Assembly: GCF_947498345.1 (NCBI RefSeq)
Contig: NZ_CANMJY010000013.1
Coordinates: 1-64,000 of the forward strand
Length of the DNA stretch: 64,000 bases
Direction of reading: 5' to 3'
Source: an uncultured Winogradskyella sp.
Lineage (GTDB): Bacteria; Bacteroidota; Bacteroidia; Flavobacteriales; Flavobacteriaceae
Positions 47,779 to 57,254 of the stretch are shown here, piece after piece. A program made the position numbers and the translations under genes. Each line of letters starts with the position of its first letter. Position 1 is the stretch's first letter. Below the pieces are notes generated by a model. The model was not told the origin of the DNA. It was given only the letters and a program-made list of their open reading frames with translations, and did no database searches.

Positions 47779-47804
47779 TTAATAAAACCATAAAATTTGA
47801 ATAG

Positions 47805-49082
47805 ATGAAATCAAAAATTTTACCCTTCGTATTAGTTATATTAACCTGCCTACAGCTTATAAATTGTAATAGCGATGACGATGCGTTAGAATTACAAGAT
47901 GCTGTAGCAGTAACAGTTCCGGTGATAAAGTCTAAATCTGAAATTAGAAGTTCAATTACTGTAACAAGTGCTAAACCTACCAATTCTGATGGTAAGATAT
48001 ATGTGTACGATAATCTTCTTTTTTACATAGCTCAAAATTCTGGAATACACATTTTCGATAATCAAGACCCTTATAACCCTCAAAATATTGCCTTTATTCA
48101 ACTAGAAGGTGTACATGATATTTCTGTAAAGAATAACATTCTTTATGCTGATAATTTTATGGATTTAGTAGTGTTTAATATCAGTAATATAGCAAATATT
48201 GAGCTTGTAAATGTTGAAGAAGATATGTTGTCGTATTATGCTTCCTTTCCTTCAGATGTTATGTATTTTCAGTCAGATATTATGCCAATCAATGACGATG
48301 AATTTATCGCAACGTATACAACAGTGCAGATGGAAAGAGCAGAAGCAGACAATAACCCTAACATCTATAATTGGACTTCTATTGATGTTTTTGAAGTCTT
48401 TGATGGGGCTTTTGCTGTAAATAATGTAGGTACAGGTGGATCTTATGCTAAATTTCAAATTCTAGATAACGCCTTATATACAATAGACAATTACAAATTG
48501 TATGCTTATAATATTACAAATTACAATTCCATTTCATTAACTTCAGAAGTTTGGATGGGAGGTTGGTTTAATGGTGTGTTAGAGACCACATTTATTCTAA
48601 AGGAAGTTTTATTTGTTGGTGCAACAAATGGTATGCATATTGTTAATTTAGAAGATCGGTTTACTCCTCAATACATATCTTCATTCTCTCATGCTACAGG
48701 TTGTGATCCTGTTGTAGTAGAAGATGATACCGCATATATTACTGTAAGAGGCGGGAATTTTTGTGGAGCGATAGAAGATCAAATTAATGTAATAGACGTG
48801 TCTGACATTAGTTTACCTGTGGAGCATTCTACATACTTTATATCCAGCCCTTACGGTTTGGGAATTAAAGATAAAGTCCTATATGTGTGCAATGATGAAG
48901 GTGTTAATGTGTTTGATGCAGAAAATCCTAATGACATCATATTAGAAAACACATATAATGTGGTCTCAAAAGATATTATCCCATTATCATCGCATTTAAT
49001 TGCTGTGGGAGAAAATGTAATTTACCAATATAATTACGCTAATGATTTTGAATTAGAGTTAATGAGTACAATTCAATTTTAG
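47805..49082 (+). CDS. LVIVD-repeat lipoprotein
   Basis: A 425-residue envelope lipoprotein (INCNS, Cys near residue 22). The body consists of LVIVD repeats forming a beta-propeller-like structure: IHIFDNQDPYNPQNIAFI, LVVFNISNIANIELVN, MHIVNLEDRFTPQYI, INVIDVSDISLPVEHS and VNVFDAENPNDIIL. Each unit follows the (x)VVDVSDPxxP pattern. Such proteins are surface-exposed in Bacteroidota; function is unknown. It lies directly upstream of an ECF sigma/anti-sigma pair and may have an ECF-type promoter. Confidence 0.82.
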   Translation: MKSKILPFVLVILTCLQLINCNSDDDALELQDAVAVTVPVIKSKSEIRSSITVTSAKPTNSDGKIYVYDNLLFYIAQNSGIHIFDNQDPYNPQNIAFIQLEGVHDISVKNNILYADNFMDLVVFNISNIANIELVNVEEDMLSYYASFPSDVMYFQSDIMPINDDEFIATYTTVQMERAEADNNPNIYNWTSIDVFEVFDGAFAVNNVGTGGSYAKFQILDNALYTIDNYKLYAYNITNYNSISLTSEVWMGGWFNGVLETTFILKEVLFVGATNGMHIVNLEDRFTPQYISSFSHATGCDPVVVEDDTAYITVRGGNFCGAIEDQINVIDVSDISLPVEHSTYFISSPYGLGIKDKVLYVCNDEGVNVFDAENPNDIILENTYNVVSKDIIPLSSHLIAVGENVIYQYNYANDFELELMSTIQF

Positions 49083-49165
49083 GATAATGCACTTTATCTC
49101 ATTTTGGCAAACATAACCTAGTTATATGATTATTTAGTAATTTAAACATACAGATCTGTATAAGT

Positions 49166-49720
49166 TTGGATAAACAGCTACGAGCACTCATACAAAAATG
49201 TGTAAAGAAGGATAGGGAAGGGCAACGTGAATTATATGCGTTGCTTTCTCCTGTACTATATGGTATTTGTCTCAAGTATATGAAAAATAAAACCGAGGCT
49301 GATGATGTATTTCAAGATGCTTTTATCACACTGTTTCAAAAAATCAATCAATATAAATATAAGGGGAGTTTTGAAGGATGGGTAAAGCGCATTTTTGTGA
49401 ACGAAGCTTTAGTGGTTTTACGAAACAAACAGCGCCGTCTGCACATAGCAATTGAAGAGTTTGACATAATCGATAGTATTGAGGAGAATAGCGAGGAGCA
49501 TAGTTTAGTTATACCGCAAGATAAACTGTTAAAGCATATACAACAATTACCAGATAATTATCGGATGGTTTTTAATCTATATGTTTTTGAAGGTTATGAC
49601 CACAAAACAATTGCGAGCAAACTTAATGTGGCTGTTGGAACGTCAAAGTCTTTATTAAGTAGAGCTAAAGGTGTATTAAGATCAAGAATTAATGAAGAAT
49701 TAAACAAAAAAGTGTCATGA
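49166..49720 (+). CDS. ECF-type RNA polymerase sigma factor
   Basis: A 184-residue ECF sigma factor with region 2 (ELYALLSPVLYGICLKYM, then DDVFQDAFITLFQKI and GSFEGWVKRIFVNEAL) and region 4 (LPDNYRMVFNLYVFEGYDHK, then LNVAVGTSKSLLSRAKGVL). The start is TTG at 49166. It overlaps the next gene by 4 nt (ATGA), the usual arrangement with its anti-sigma partner. The target regulon is unknown; the LVIVD lipoprotein upstream is a candidate. Confidence 0.93.
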   Translation: MDKQLRALIQKCVKKDREGQRELYALLSPVLYGICLKYMKNKTEADDVFQDAFITLFQKINQYKYKGSFEGWVKRIFVNEALVVLRNKQRRLHIAIEEFDIIDSIEENSEEHSLVIPQDKLLKHIQQLPDNYRMVFNLYVFEGYDHKTIASKLNVAVGTSKSLLSRAKGVLRSRINEELNKKVS

Positions 49721-51114
49721 ATAAGGACAGAATTGAAGATATATATAGCGAGTTAGAGGGTTATGCGAAAGCGCCACCTACTGAATTGTGGGAGAATATA
49801 GAGTCACAACTTATCTCAAAAAAGAAAAAACGAAGAGGGTTCCTATTCTTTTTAACCTCAGTTGCAGCTGTTTTATTAGTTTTCTTTGGCTATATCATAG
49901 GCAGTTCATTAGAGTCAAATGATGAACCCCAATATGAAATTTCCGATAAAGAAAGTCGTATAGATAACGACACAATTGTTAAGCCAGAGATGAAAATCAC
50001 CAATACAGATAGTGATGTTAATATTGTCGAAGATACCTTAAGTAATTTGTATGATAATGCAACAAGATCATTACAAAAAGTGGTAAGTAAAAATAAGTTA
50101 TCGGATGAAAACGAAATTTTAAAGAAAAATGATAAAAATAACTCTATAACTCAAAATACACTCCAAAGAAAAGAAGAAAAAAACCTAAATAATAGTTATA
50201 AACTAACTTTTAATAAAGAAAATAGCAGTCTAATCAATAAAGAAAATATAAAAGTATTACAGCTAAAAAATAAAGGTATAATTAGTTTTAAAAACGAAAA
50301 AGCAACAGCAATTATTAATGAAATAAACCAGTTTAAAAATACTCCGATATTTGACTTAACCGAGGAACTTTTAGCCTTAGAAGAAGACTCTAGCGATAGT
50401 TTACTTCTGGAGACTAATAATACTAAATGGTCTGTTGAGGTTTTGGGTGGTTTATCTAATACAGTTTCCGAATCGTCTATCCAGGACGCATCTTTCAATA
50501 CTACAGCTCAGAATGACTTTGTGTATACTTTAAAAATCGGCTATGCGATTTCAGATAGACTCACTATAAAGTCTGGTATAGGTAAGAATATATTGGGTCA
50601 AAAAATAAACGATGTTTCGTACATAAATTTAAATACAACAGAATTGGATAATATTCCTCAGAGTATTATAAATAGTCAAAACATTATAAATAATCAGAGT
50701 ATATTGTTTTTGGGATCTCAAGAATTTTTTAATGATGCTTCAGCCTCTCAATTAGATATTAATAAGGGAGCATTACAACAACAACTCGATTATATTCAAT
50801 TACCATTAGAGGTTTCATATAGCCTGTTAAATGAGTTAAAATATAATATATCTCTTGGTCTGGGAGGGAATGTTAACTTTTTAACTAATAACATAGCTTA
50901 TCTAAATGATCAACAAATAGGGGAGAGTTTAGAGGTTAGCAAGACGGTTTTTGGTGCAACCATAAATTCCAATATTTCATATAAGTTAACTAAAGCTATT
51001 AATCTTTTTCTAGAACCTAGTTATAATTATTTTCAAAAACCAATAGATAATAACAATCAAAATTTTACAAACACGCAATTTAGAGCCTTATTTGGATTAC
51101 GTTATAGTTTTTAA
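49717..51114 (+). CDS. Anti-sigma-like membrane protein with C-terminal beta-barrel domain
   Basis: A 465-residue protein translationally coupled to the sigma gene. Residues 1-40 form a short cytosolic anti-sigma-like segment (DIYSELEGYAKAPPTELWEN), followed by one membrane helix (about 42-62). The middle (65-230) is a low-complexity, K/N/E-rich linker. Residues about 235-465 look like an outer-membrane-type beta barrel of the PorT family (WSVEVLGGLSNTVSE, TLKIGYAISDRLTIKSGIG, ending FRALFGLRYSF). A single polypeptide that may link inner membrane and outer membrane is unusual but recurrent in this phylum. It probably senses envelope state for the sigma factor, which is inference. Confidence 0.82.
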   Translation: MNKDRIEDIYSELEGYAKAPPTELWENIESQLISKKKKRRGFLFFLTSVAAVLLVFFGYIIGSSLESNDEPQYEISDKESRIDNDTIVKPEMKITNTDSDVNIVEDTLSNLYDNATRSLQKVVSKNKLSDENEILKKNDKNNSITQNTLQRKEEKNLNNSYKLTFNKENSSLINKENIKVLQLKNKGIISFKNEKATAIINEINQFKNTPIFDLTEELLALEEDSSDSLLLETNNTKWSVEVLGGLSNTVSESSIQDASFNTTAQNDFVYTLKIGYAISDRLTIKSGIGKNILGQKINDVSYINLNTTELDNIPQSIINSQNIINNQSILFLGSQEFFNDASASQLDINKGALQQQLDYIQLPLEVSYSLLNELKYNISLGLGGNVNFLTNNIAYLNDQQIGESLEVSKTVFGATINSNISYKLTKAINLFLEPSYNYFQKPIDNNNQNFTNTQFRALFGLRYSF

Positions 51115-51131
51115 ATAGCATTGGTTGGTAG

Positions 51132-53303
51132 TTAGTCGTCCTTTAAGAAATAATTCTTTGTGTTTTCGTTGCCATTGTTGTGTCTCCATTCAAAAACCAA
51201 TTCTTTACCCACAATATAGCTGTAGCTTTTTGAAGCCATTTTGCCAGATGGGTCTTTTTCAAATGCCATGATAGTACCTAAACGGGTTAAATCCATATAA
51301 CGATTTTCAGAAATAGGTAATAACTCTACCTTAGCTAACTCCGTTTTATTGTCCTTACGTTTGTAAAAAAATCTGCCATCTTCTACCCAAAATTTTCGTG
51401 GGCCATAATCACCAGAAAAGCCTTTGTTTTGTTGTTGTATAGATTCTTTTGATGAAAGCTCTAAATAAGTTAAATGTGCTAAGGTATTTGATAAATAGGC
51501 ATGTTTAGGGTTGTCTTCGAGGGCGGTTTCATATAGCGTTTTTGCCACTTCAAAATCACCATTGTCAAAAGCTTCATGAGCCTTAAGTATAGCTTCATCT
51601 TCTTTCCAATACCAATAAGAATTAATACTATTGTTATAATTAAATTCCTGAAAGTGAATTCCAATTGGCTTATTAGAATTATCCAGTACTAAATTGTGTC
51701 TATAGGTTTCATTGTTTATAAATCCAGAAACAACACAATTCTGTCCACCAGGCAGTAAGGCATGCATTCTTTGATTTTTTATGTATTGTAAGAGCCTGTT
51801 ATTTTCAATCCAATAGGTATGGACTTGTTCATTAAAACTCGAACGATAAGTGCCTTCAAATTTCTTGAACTTTGAAATATCATAACCGTTATCTTTTAAA
51901 TATTGAGCAGCAGAATCATAAATTTGCGCTCTTTTTTTATGTTCAGGATAGAGTGTCTGTATATCTTTTAAAAGTGTTTTAGCTTCTTTTATATTCCCTT
52001 TAAATAGTAAGGGCTGTATTCTAAATATCTTCAGGTTTGGGCTTATAATTTCATACTTTTTAATTTCATCAATCAGCATGTCATCATTACCATTAACCAT
52101 TGCGGCTATAGCTAAGTTGGTGCCTGTTTCTGGGTTTTGATCCATATCAAATAATCGCTCAGAAGATTTGAGAAACTTGTCTGTTTGTTTTGTCTCACCG
52201 TAAATGCTAAATAAAACCTGATTATAAAAAGCGTTATGAGGATCAACTTCAAGTTGTAGCTTAACTTGCTCAGCAGCATCTTCAAAATTTTCATAGGCCA
52301 AATTACGCTGTATATGCACTTCTAATTGCTTTTGTAAAGGCAGTTTGTTTCTGTTTTCAAATGCTTTGTCTGTTAAGTCTTGCACTTCTAATTTCCCTCT
52401 GCTGTAGCGCAATGATTGTTTTGCGTAGTTTAAATAAGCCAAAGCAAACTTATCGTCTATAGCAATAGCTCTACTATAATTTCCATTAATATATTCTTTT
52501 ATGGCGTCCAGTGAATTACTCATAAATTCATTAATAGGGTAATCTAAGTAGCGTAGTTGTTTTGTTTCTACAAACCCGGAATTTTCAGTAATAAACATCG
52601 TGATCTCGTCGATTAGAGGTAATAGATCTTCACCTGAGAATGTCTTTTCTTTGAGTACCTTTCCATTGGTCGCTTTTCGTTTATAAGTAGTAATAGTGTA
52701 GTTATTGTTTTCTGTTTTATAACTACCATCTATGTAAAAGTCATTAAAAAGGGAGGACTCTTTGAGTTTAGTAGAGGTATTTGTGTAGAATGAAAAATCT
52801 GGACTTAGGCTTTTATTTTGAAGTAAATCTTCTTCTAACAACCTTCCGATACCATAGCGTAACCAGTTTAGTGATTTGTCTTCATTTAAATTTTTAAAAC
52901 CATAAATAGGTATGCCAATTCTAAATTCTTCTTTAGTAATTGTTTCGCTTTGTGCTAACCCTTGTTCATCAGTATATTTAATCTCTTTAGTGGTTGCTCC
53001 GAGGTCAGTATTGCCAAAACCAAAATATAATGCAATAATGAGAAGAATAACATTAAGTGGTATAAATATCTTTTCTCTAAGTTTTATGATGCGTTTGGTT
53101 AATCGTTCTTGGTGATAAAAGTAAACCATTAACGATGGTGTTATACCTATAAAGAACCATAATAAAATATCTACCCAATGTGGTGAAATGTTGTAACGGT
53201 TTAAAACCCAGTCCACAAATTGTAAAAACGTCCATGCAGCAACTAGGTAGGCAGCTAAAAACTTTAAAGTCTTAATCCATTTCTTTTTAGTTTCAGTTGG
53301 CAT
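51132..53303 (-). CDS. Membrane-anchored TPR protein, unknown function
   Basis: A 723-residue protein with three N-terminal hydrophobic segments (about 10-30, 40-62, 78-95). A domain about 115-240 (GIPIYGFKNLNEDKSLNWL and onward) resembles the FlgO/TolB-like enzyme-regulator domain found in adenylate-cyclase-like and TPR proteins. TPR units follow (about 265-480) with SRAIAIDDKFALAYLNYAKQ. The C-terminal part (about 500-723) includes a beta-rich segment. The order TM, TolB-like, TPR is typical of signalling or assembly proteins. It is convergent with the anti-sigma gene, 17 nt between stops. Confidence 0.7.
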   Translation of the reverse strand: MPTETKKKWIKTLKFLAAYLVAAWTFLQFVDWVLNRYNISPHWVDILLWFFIGITPSLMVYFYHQERLTKRIIKLREKIFIPLNVILLIIALYFGFGNTDLGATTKEIKYTDEQGLAQSETITKEEFRIGIPIYGFKNLNEDKSLNWLRYGIGRLLEEDLLQNKSLSPDFSFYTNTSTKLKESSLFNDFYIDGSYKTENNNYTITTYKRKATNGKVLKEKTFSGEDLLPLIDEITMFITENSGFVETKQLRYLDYPINEFMSNSLDAIKEYINGNYSRAIAIDDKFALAYLNYAKQSLRYSRGKLEVQDLTDKAFENRNKLPLQKQLEVHIQRNLAYENFEDAAEQVKLQLEVDPHNAFYNQVLFSIYGETKQTDKFLKSSERLFDMDQNPETGTNLAIAAMVNGNDDMLIDEIKKYEIISPNLKIFRIQPLLFKGNIKEAKTLLKDIQTLYPEHKKRAQIYDSAAQYLKDNGYDISKFKKFEGTYRSSFNEQVHTYWIENNRLLQYIKNQRMHALLPGGQNCVVSGFINNETYRHNLVLDNSNKPIGIHFQEFNYNNSINSYWYWKEDEAILKAHEAFDNGDFEVAKTLYETALEDNPKHAYLSNTLAHLTYLELSSKESIQQQNKGFSGDYGPRKFWVEDGRFFYKRKDNKTELAKVELLPISENRYMDLTRLGTIMAFEKDPSGKMASKSYSYIVGKELVFEWRHNNGNENTKNYFLKDD

Positions 53304-53443
53304 TTTAATAATTTAATAGCTAAAAATAATTGATAATTATAGTTTAAAGATAATTAGTATTCTGAGTATTTCAAGTGTATCTGTTTAAAAGTTATATAAA
53401 ACTACATTTTAACGTATTTTTACTAGACTAATAATTAACTCTT

Positions 53444-54553
53444 ATGAAACACTACTATGTTTTTTTAATCTTGCTTATATTGTTTAGCTGTCAGGATTCT
53501 GAAAAAAACAATGAGCAAGTTAATACTACAGATGTTAAGCAAGCTAAAATTCCGAAATTAAACTTAGAACAAGCTAATCGTTTAGTAGAATTACCATTAA
53601 ATTGTGTAGGTGTTGAGTATCCTAATAAACTTGGACAAACTTTGGGAGGTGACGATGATTTAAAATCACCAAAAGTGCTTCATCCATCATTTTATGGTTG
53701 TTTCGATTGGCATTCTGCAGTACATGGGCATTGGAGTTTAGTGAGTCTTATGCGTCAGTTTCCTGATTTAGAAAAACGAGTAGAAATTAATCAATGGCTG
53801 TTAGAAAGTATTTCTAAAGTCAATATTGAAAAAGAGATTGAATATTTTAATGGAGAGTATAATAAATCCTATGAACGTACTTATGGTTGGGCTTGGTTAT
53901 TGAAACTTGCTGAAGAGTTGCATAAATGGAATGATGCTACAGGAAAAAAAGTAGAAATCAACTTACAACCATTAACAAATTTAATAGTTCAACGTTATTT
54001 AGAATTTTTACCAAAACTTAATTATCCAATACGAGTAGGAGAGCACCCTAATACGGCATTTGGGTTAAGTTTTGCTTACGATTATGCCGTGACATTGAAT
54101 CATACAGAATTGCAATCTTTGATTGAGCAACGTGCTAGAGATTTTTACATAAATGATGAAGCTTGCCCACTAGGATGGGAGCCTAGTGGTTTTGATTTTT
54201 TATCTCCTTGTTTAGAAGAGGCTAGTTTGATGAAGCGTGTATTGTCTAAAACCGAATTTAGAGCTTGGGTAGATAAATTTTTGCCCCAACTAAAGAATAA
54301 AACATTTAATATAGAAACAGGAAGAGTGTCAGATAGAACAGATGGAAAATTGGTGCATCTTGATGGTGTAAACTTTTCTAGGGCTTGGAGTTTAAACTAT
54401 ATCGCTAAAGGTTTACCAGAATATGATCATCTTAAAAACATAGCTAACCAGCATATTAATTATTCCTTACCAAGTATTGTTGGAGATAGTTACGAAGGAG
54501 GCCATTGGCTAGGTAGTTTTGCAATTTATGCCTTAAATTCAATGGGTAAATAA
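53444..54553 (+). CDS. DUF2891 lipoprotein, first gene of the pxp operon
   Basis: A 369-residue protein with a lipobox (LFSC, Cys near 16). The body matches DUF2891: LPLNCVGVEYPNKLGQTLGG, PSFYGCFDWHSAVHGHWSL, GRVSDRTDGKLVHLDGVNFS. Many conserved Trp, His and Asp suggest an alpha/alpha-barrel, possibly a glycosidase-like or hydrolytic fold, but the family has no known activity. Its last base overlaps the start of the Nramp-like gene (TAATG), so the two are translationally coupled. TATTTTTA at 53415-53422 is a likely -7 element for the whole operon. Confidence 0.85.
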   Translation: MKHYYVFLILLILFSCQDSEKNNEQVNTTDVKQAKIPKLNLEQANRLVELPLNCVGVEYPNKLGQTLGGDDDLKSPKVLHPSFYGCFDWHSAVHGHWSLVSLMRQFPDLEKRVEINQWLLESISKVNIEKEIEYFNGEYNKSYERTYGWAWLLKLAEELHKWNDATGKKVEINLQPLTNLIVQRYLEFLPKLNYPIRVGEHPNTAFGLSFAYDYAVTLNHTELQSLIEQRARDFYINDEACPLGWEPSGFDFLSPCLEEASLMKRVLSKTEFRAWVDKFLPQLKNKTFNIETGRVSDRTDGKLVHLDGVNFSRAWSLNYIAKGLPEYDHLKNIANQHINYSLPSIVGDSYEGGHWLGSFAIYALNSMGK

Positions 54554-55776
54554 TGAAAAGCTTTTTTAAAAACATAGGTCCAGGACCTCTGGTAGCAGCA
54601 GCCTTTATTGGTCCAGGCACTGTAACGGTCTGTACATTAGCAGGTGTTAATTTTGGATATGCCTTGCTCTGGGCAATGTTATTGTCTGTTGTGGCGACCA
54701 TAGTTTTACAAGAAATGGCTGCGCGTTTAGGGGTTGTTGCTCAAAAAGGATTGGCAGAGGTCATAAGAGAAGAGATAGGTAATCCTATCTTAAAACGGTT
54801 TGCTATGTTTTTAATTATCAGTGCTATTGTTGTTGGTAATGCCGCTTACGAAGCAGGTAATATTAGCGGAGGAGCTATAGGAATGGAAACCATTTTTGGT
54901 AATTCATCTTTTAATATTGGTGGCTTTAACCTGAAAATGATGCCTTTAATTATTGGCACTGTGGCTTTTATTTTTCTTTATATAGGGAATTACAAAGTAT
55001 TAGAGCGCTTTTTAGTAAGCTTGGTTATTTTAATGAGTTTCGCTTTTTTAGTAACAGCAATTATCACAAAACCAAACCTTTTAGGGATAGCTAAAGGTCT
55101 CTTTATCCCTCAATTTCCAGAGAAGGGTATTTTAACTATCATTGGTCTTATAGGTACTACTGTTGTGCCTTATAATCTTTTTTTGCATGCGTCACTAGCT
55201 AAGACTAAATGGAAAAGTAAAGAAGATCTAGGTTTTGCAAGAAAGGATACTATTATTGCTGTAATTTTAGGTGGTGTAGTTTCCATGTGTATTATTATTT
55301 CGGCCTCTGCAGTTCCATTTCAAGATATTTCTAACGCTTCAGATTTGGCAAAAGGACTAGAACCTTTGTTTGGAGTTAACGCTAAGTATTTTTTGTCTAT
55401 TGGTTTATTTGCAGCAGGTGTCACTAGTGCAATAACTGCACCATTGGCAGCTGCTTTTGTGGCAAGTGGATGCTTAGGGTGGGATTCTAATCTAAAATCT
55501 TCACGCTTCAGAGTGGTTTGGATGTTTATTCTTGGTTTAGGTGTTTTATCCTCTACAATTGGCTTAAAATCTATTGAAATTATAAAGTTTGCTCAAGTAG
55601 CTAATGGTTTATTATTACCAATTATTGCATACTTTTTACTTTGGGTAATGAATAAATCATCGGTATTAGGAGACTATAAAAATTCTATGATTCAGAATAT
55701 TATAGGAGTAATAATTGTACTAATTACTATCTTCCTTGGAGGTAAAGGGGTGTTAAGTGTTTTTAATCTCATTTAA
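54553..55776 (+). CDS. Nramp-like transporter lacking the metal-binding motifs
   Basis: A 407-residue membrane protein with about 11 hydrophobic segments, in the Nramp/LeuT fold family. The TM1 context is clear (NIGPGPLVAAAFIGPGTVTV), but the metal-binding DPGN is replaced by GPGT (residues 20-23). In TM6 the MPH motif is replaced by VPY (205-207). In true Nramp transporters the Asp, Asn and Met of these motifs bind the metal ion. The protein is therefore probably not a divalent-metal carrier. Its place between a DUF2891 lipoprotein and 5-oxoprolinase genes recalls ycsG next to ycsF/kipIA in Bacillus subtilis, so uptake of 5-oxoproline or a related substrate is a reasonable inference. Confidence 0.85.
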   Translation: MKSFFKNIGPGPLVAAAFIGPGTVTVCTLAGVNFGYALLWAMLLSVVATIVLQEMAARLGVVAQKGLAEVIREEIGNPILKRFAMFLIISAIVVGNAAYEAGNISGGAIGMETIFGNSSFNIGGFNLKMMPLIIGTVAFIFLYIGNYKVLERFLVSLVILMSFAFLVTAIITKPNLLGIAKGLFIPQFPEKGILTIIGLIGTTVVPYNLFLHASLAKTKWKSKEDLGFARKDTIIAVILGGVVSMCIIISASAVPFQDISNASDLAKGLEPLFGVNAKYFLSIGLFAAGVTSAITAPLAAAFVASGCLGWDSNLKSSRFRVVWMFILGLGVLSSTIGLKSIEIIKFAQVANGLLLPIIAYFLLWVMNKSSVLGDYKNSMIQNIIGVIIVLITIFLGGKGVLSVFNLI

Positions 55777-56516
55777 TGAAAAACTATTGTATAGATATTA
55801 ATGCAGATGTTGGAGAGGGGCTCAATAACGAATTGGAGTTAATGCCATTTTTGTCGTCTTGTAATATAGCTTGTGGTGGGCATGCTGGCAATATAAGCAC
55901 TATGACAAATGTCGTACGATTAGCGAAGAGATATAATATTAAAGTTGGTGCGCATCCATCATTTCCTGATAAGGTAAATTTCGGAAGAATAGTAATGGAT
56001 ATAACCGCTGCGGATTTATATTCTAGCCTAAAAGCTCAAATTAGAGCTTTACAAAATGTGCTTTATGCAGAACGTGTTCAATTACATCATATAAAACCAC
56101 ATGGTGCATTATATAACTTAGCTGCTAAAAACCAAAAGACTGCAGAAGTTATAATCGAAGTTATAAAGAGTACAACTTTGCCTATAACTCTTTATGCTCC
56201 ATATCAATCTGTTGTTGCTGAATTAGCTTTAAAAGAACACATTAATGTTATTTATGAAGCTTTTGCTGATAGAAATTATAATAATGATTTATCACTGGTT
56301 TCAAGAAAAAATGGTAAGGCAATTTTAAATGACAAGGACAAGGTTTTGATGCATGTATTAGGAATGATAAAGGAGGAAAAAGTAACGTCTATAGATGGAG
56401 TAGAGGTAGGTATAAAAGCGTCTACGTTTTGTGTTCATGGGGATACTAAAAACGCACTACAAATTTTAAAATATTTGAATCAGAAATTACCTCAAAATGG
56501 CATCAGTATTCAATGA
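55776..56516 (+). CDS. pxpA: 5-oxoprolinase subunit A (LamB/YcsF family)
   Basis: A 246-residue protein of the YcsF/LamB family, now known as PxpA, which with PxpB and PxpC cleaves 5-oxoproline to glutamate using ATP. Diagnostic motifs are DINADVGEGLNNELELMPFL at the N-terminus, SSCNIACGGHAG, KVGAHPSFPDKVNFGR and HHIKPHGALYN. It overlaps the transporter stop by one base (TAATG) and is followed after 6 nt by pxpB. Confidence 0.94.
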   Translation: MKNYCIDINADVGEGLNNELELMPFLSSCNIACGGHAGNISTMTNVVRLAKRYNIKVGAHPSFPDKVNFGRIVMDITAADLYSSLKAQIRALQNVLYAERVQLHHIKPHGALYNLAAKNQKTAEVIIEVIKSTTLPITLYAPYQSVVAELALKEHINVIYEAFADRNYNNDLSLVSRKNGKAILNDKDKVLMHVLGMIKEEKVTSIDGVEVGIKASTFCVHGDTKNALQILKYLNQKLPQNGISIQ

Positions 56517-56522
56517 ATTTTT

Positions 56523-57254
56523 ATGAAGTATAATCTTAAATATTCGCAATATAATGAGCGGTCAATTTTAATAGAATGGCAAGCGATTATTGATGAAAAT
56601 ATCTTAAAATCTATTTTGAATTTTAAAAATTGCATTCAAAAAAAGTGTATTAAACAAAAAGTTGAAGTAATTACTTCATATAACTCAATATTAATTATTT
56701 ATAAATCAACTATTGACAATATCAATGATAGATTTAAAGAGCTAAGATCGTTATATAGAGCACAGAAGTTTGTGTCAAATGTACAATCCTCTATTTGGGA
56801 AATACCTGTTTGTTATGATATGGATTTTGGAACAGATTTACATCAACTTTCTAAAGAAAAAAAGCTTACAATTTCTGAACTTATTCAACTTCATTCTGAA
56901 CAAGTATATACCGTTTTTTTTATTGGGTTTTTGCCTGGGTTTTTATACTTGGGAGGATTACATCCTAAGTTATATTTTGATAGAAAAACTACGCCAAGTT
57001 TTAATGTAAAAAAAGGATCAGTTGCTATAGGCGGACAACAGGCCGGAATTTATCCTCAAGATTCCCCTGGTGGATGGTATGTCATTGGAAAAACACCTAT
57101 TAAATTATTTAATATTCGTACTGATCCGCCATGTTTTATTAAGCCTGGTGATAAGATAAAGTTTAGACCTATTGATAAATCTGAATATTTTGATATCGAT
57201 GAACGTATCACAAAATCTTCATTTCAATTAAAACCAGTTAGAACGGATGCTTAA
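56523..57254 (+). CDS. pxpB: 5-oxoprolinase subunit B (KipI family)
   Basis: A 243-residue KipI-type protein. The C-terminal cyclophilin-like domain shows VFFIGFLPGFLYLGGLHPKL, TPSFNVKKGSVAIGG, IYPQDSPGGWYVIGKTPIKL, the family signature. The Bacillus homologue KipI was first described as a kinase inhibitor; in this gene order the PxpB role (5-oxoprolinase subunit) is the better call. It overlaps pxpC by 8 nt. Confidence 0.93.
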   Translation: MKYNLKYSQYNERSILIEWQAIIDENILKSILNFKNCIQKKCIKQKVEVITSYNSILIIYKSTIDNINDRFKELRSLYRAQKFVSNVQSSIWEIPVCYDMDFGTDLHQLSKEKKLTISELIQLHSEQVYTVFFIGFLPGFLYLGGLHPKLYFDRKTTPSFNVKKGSVAIGGQQAGIYPQDSPGGWYVIGKTPIKLFNIRTDPPCFIKPGDKIKFRPIDKSEYFDIDERITKSSFQLKPVRTDA

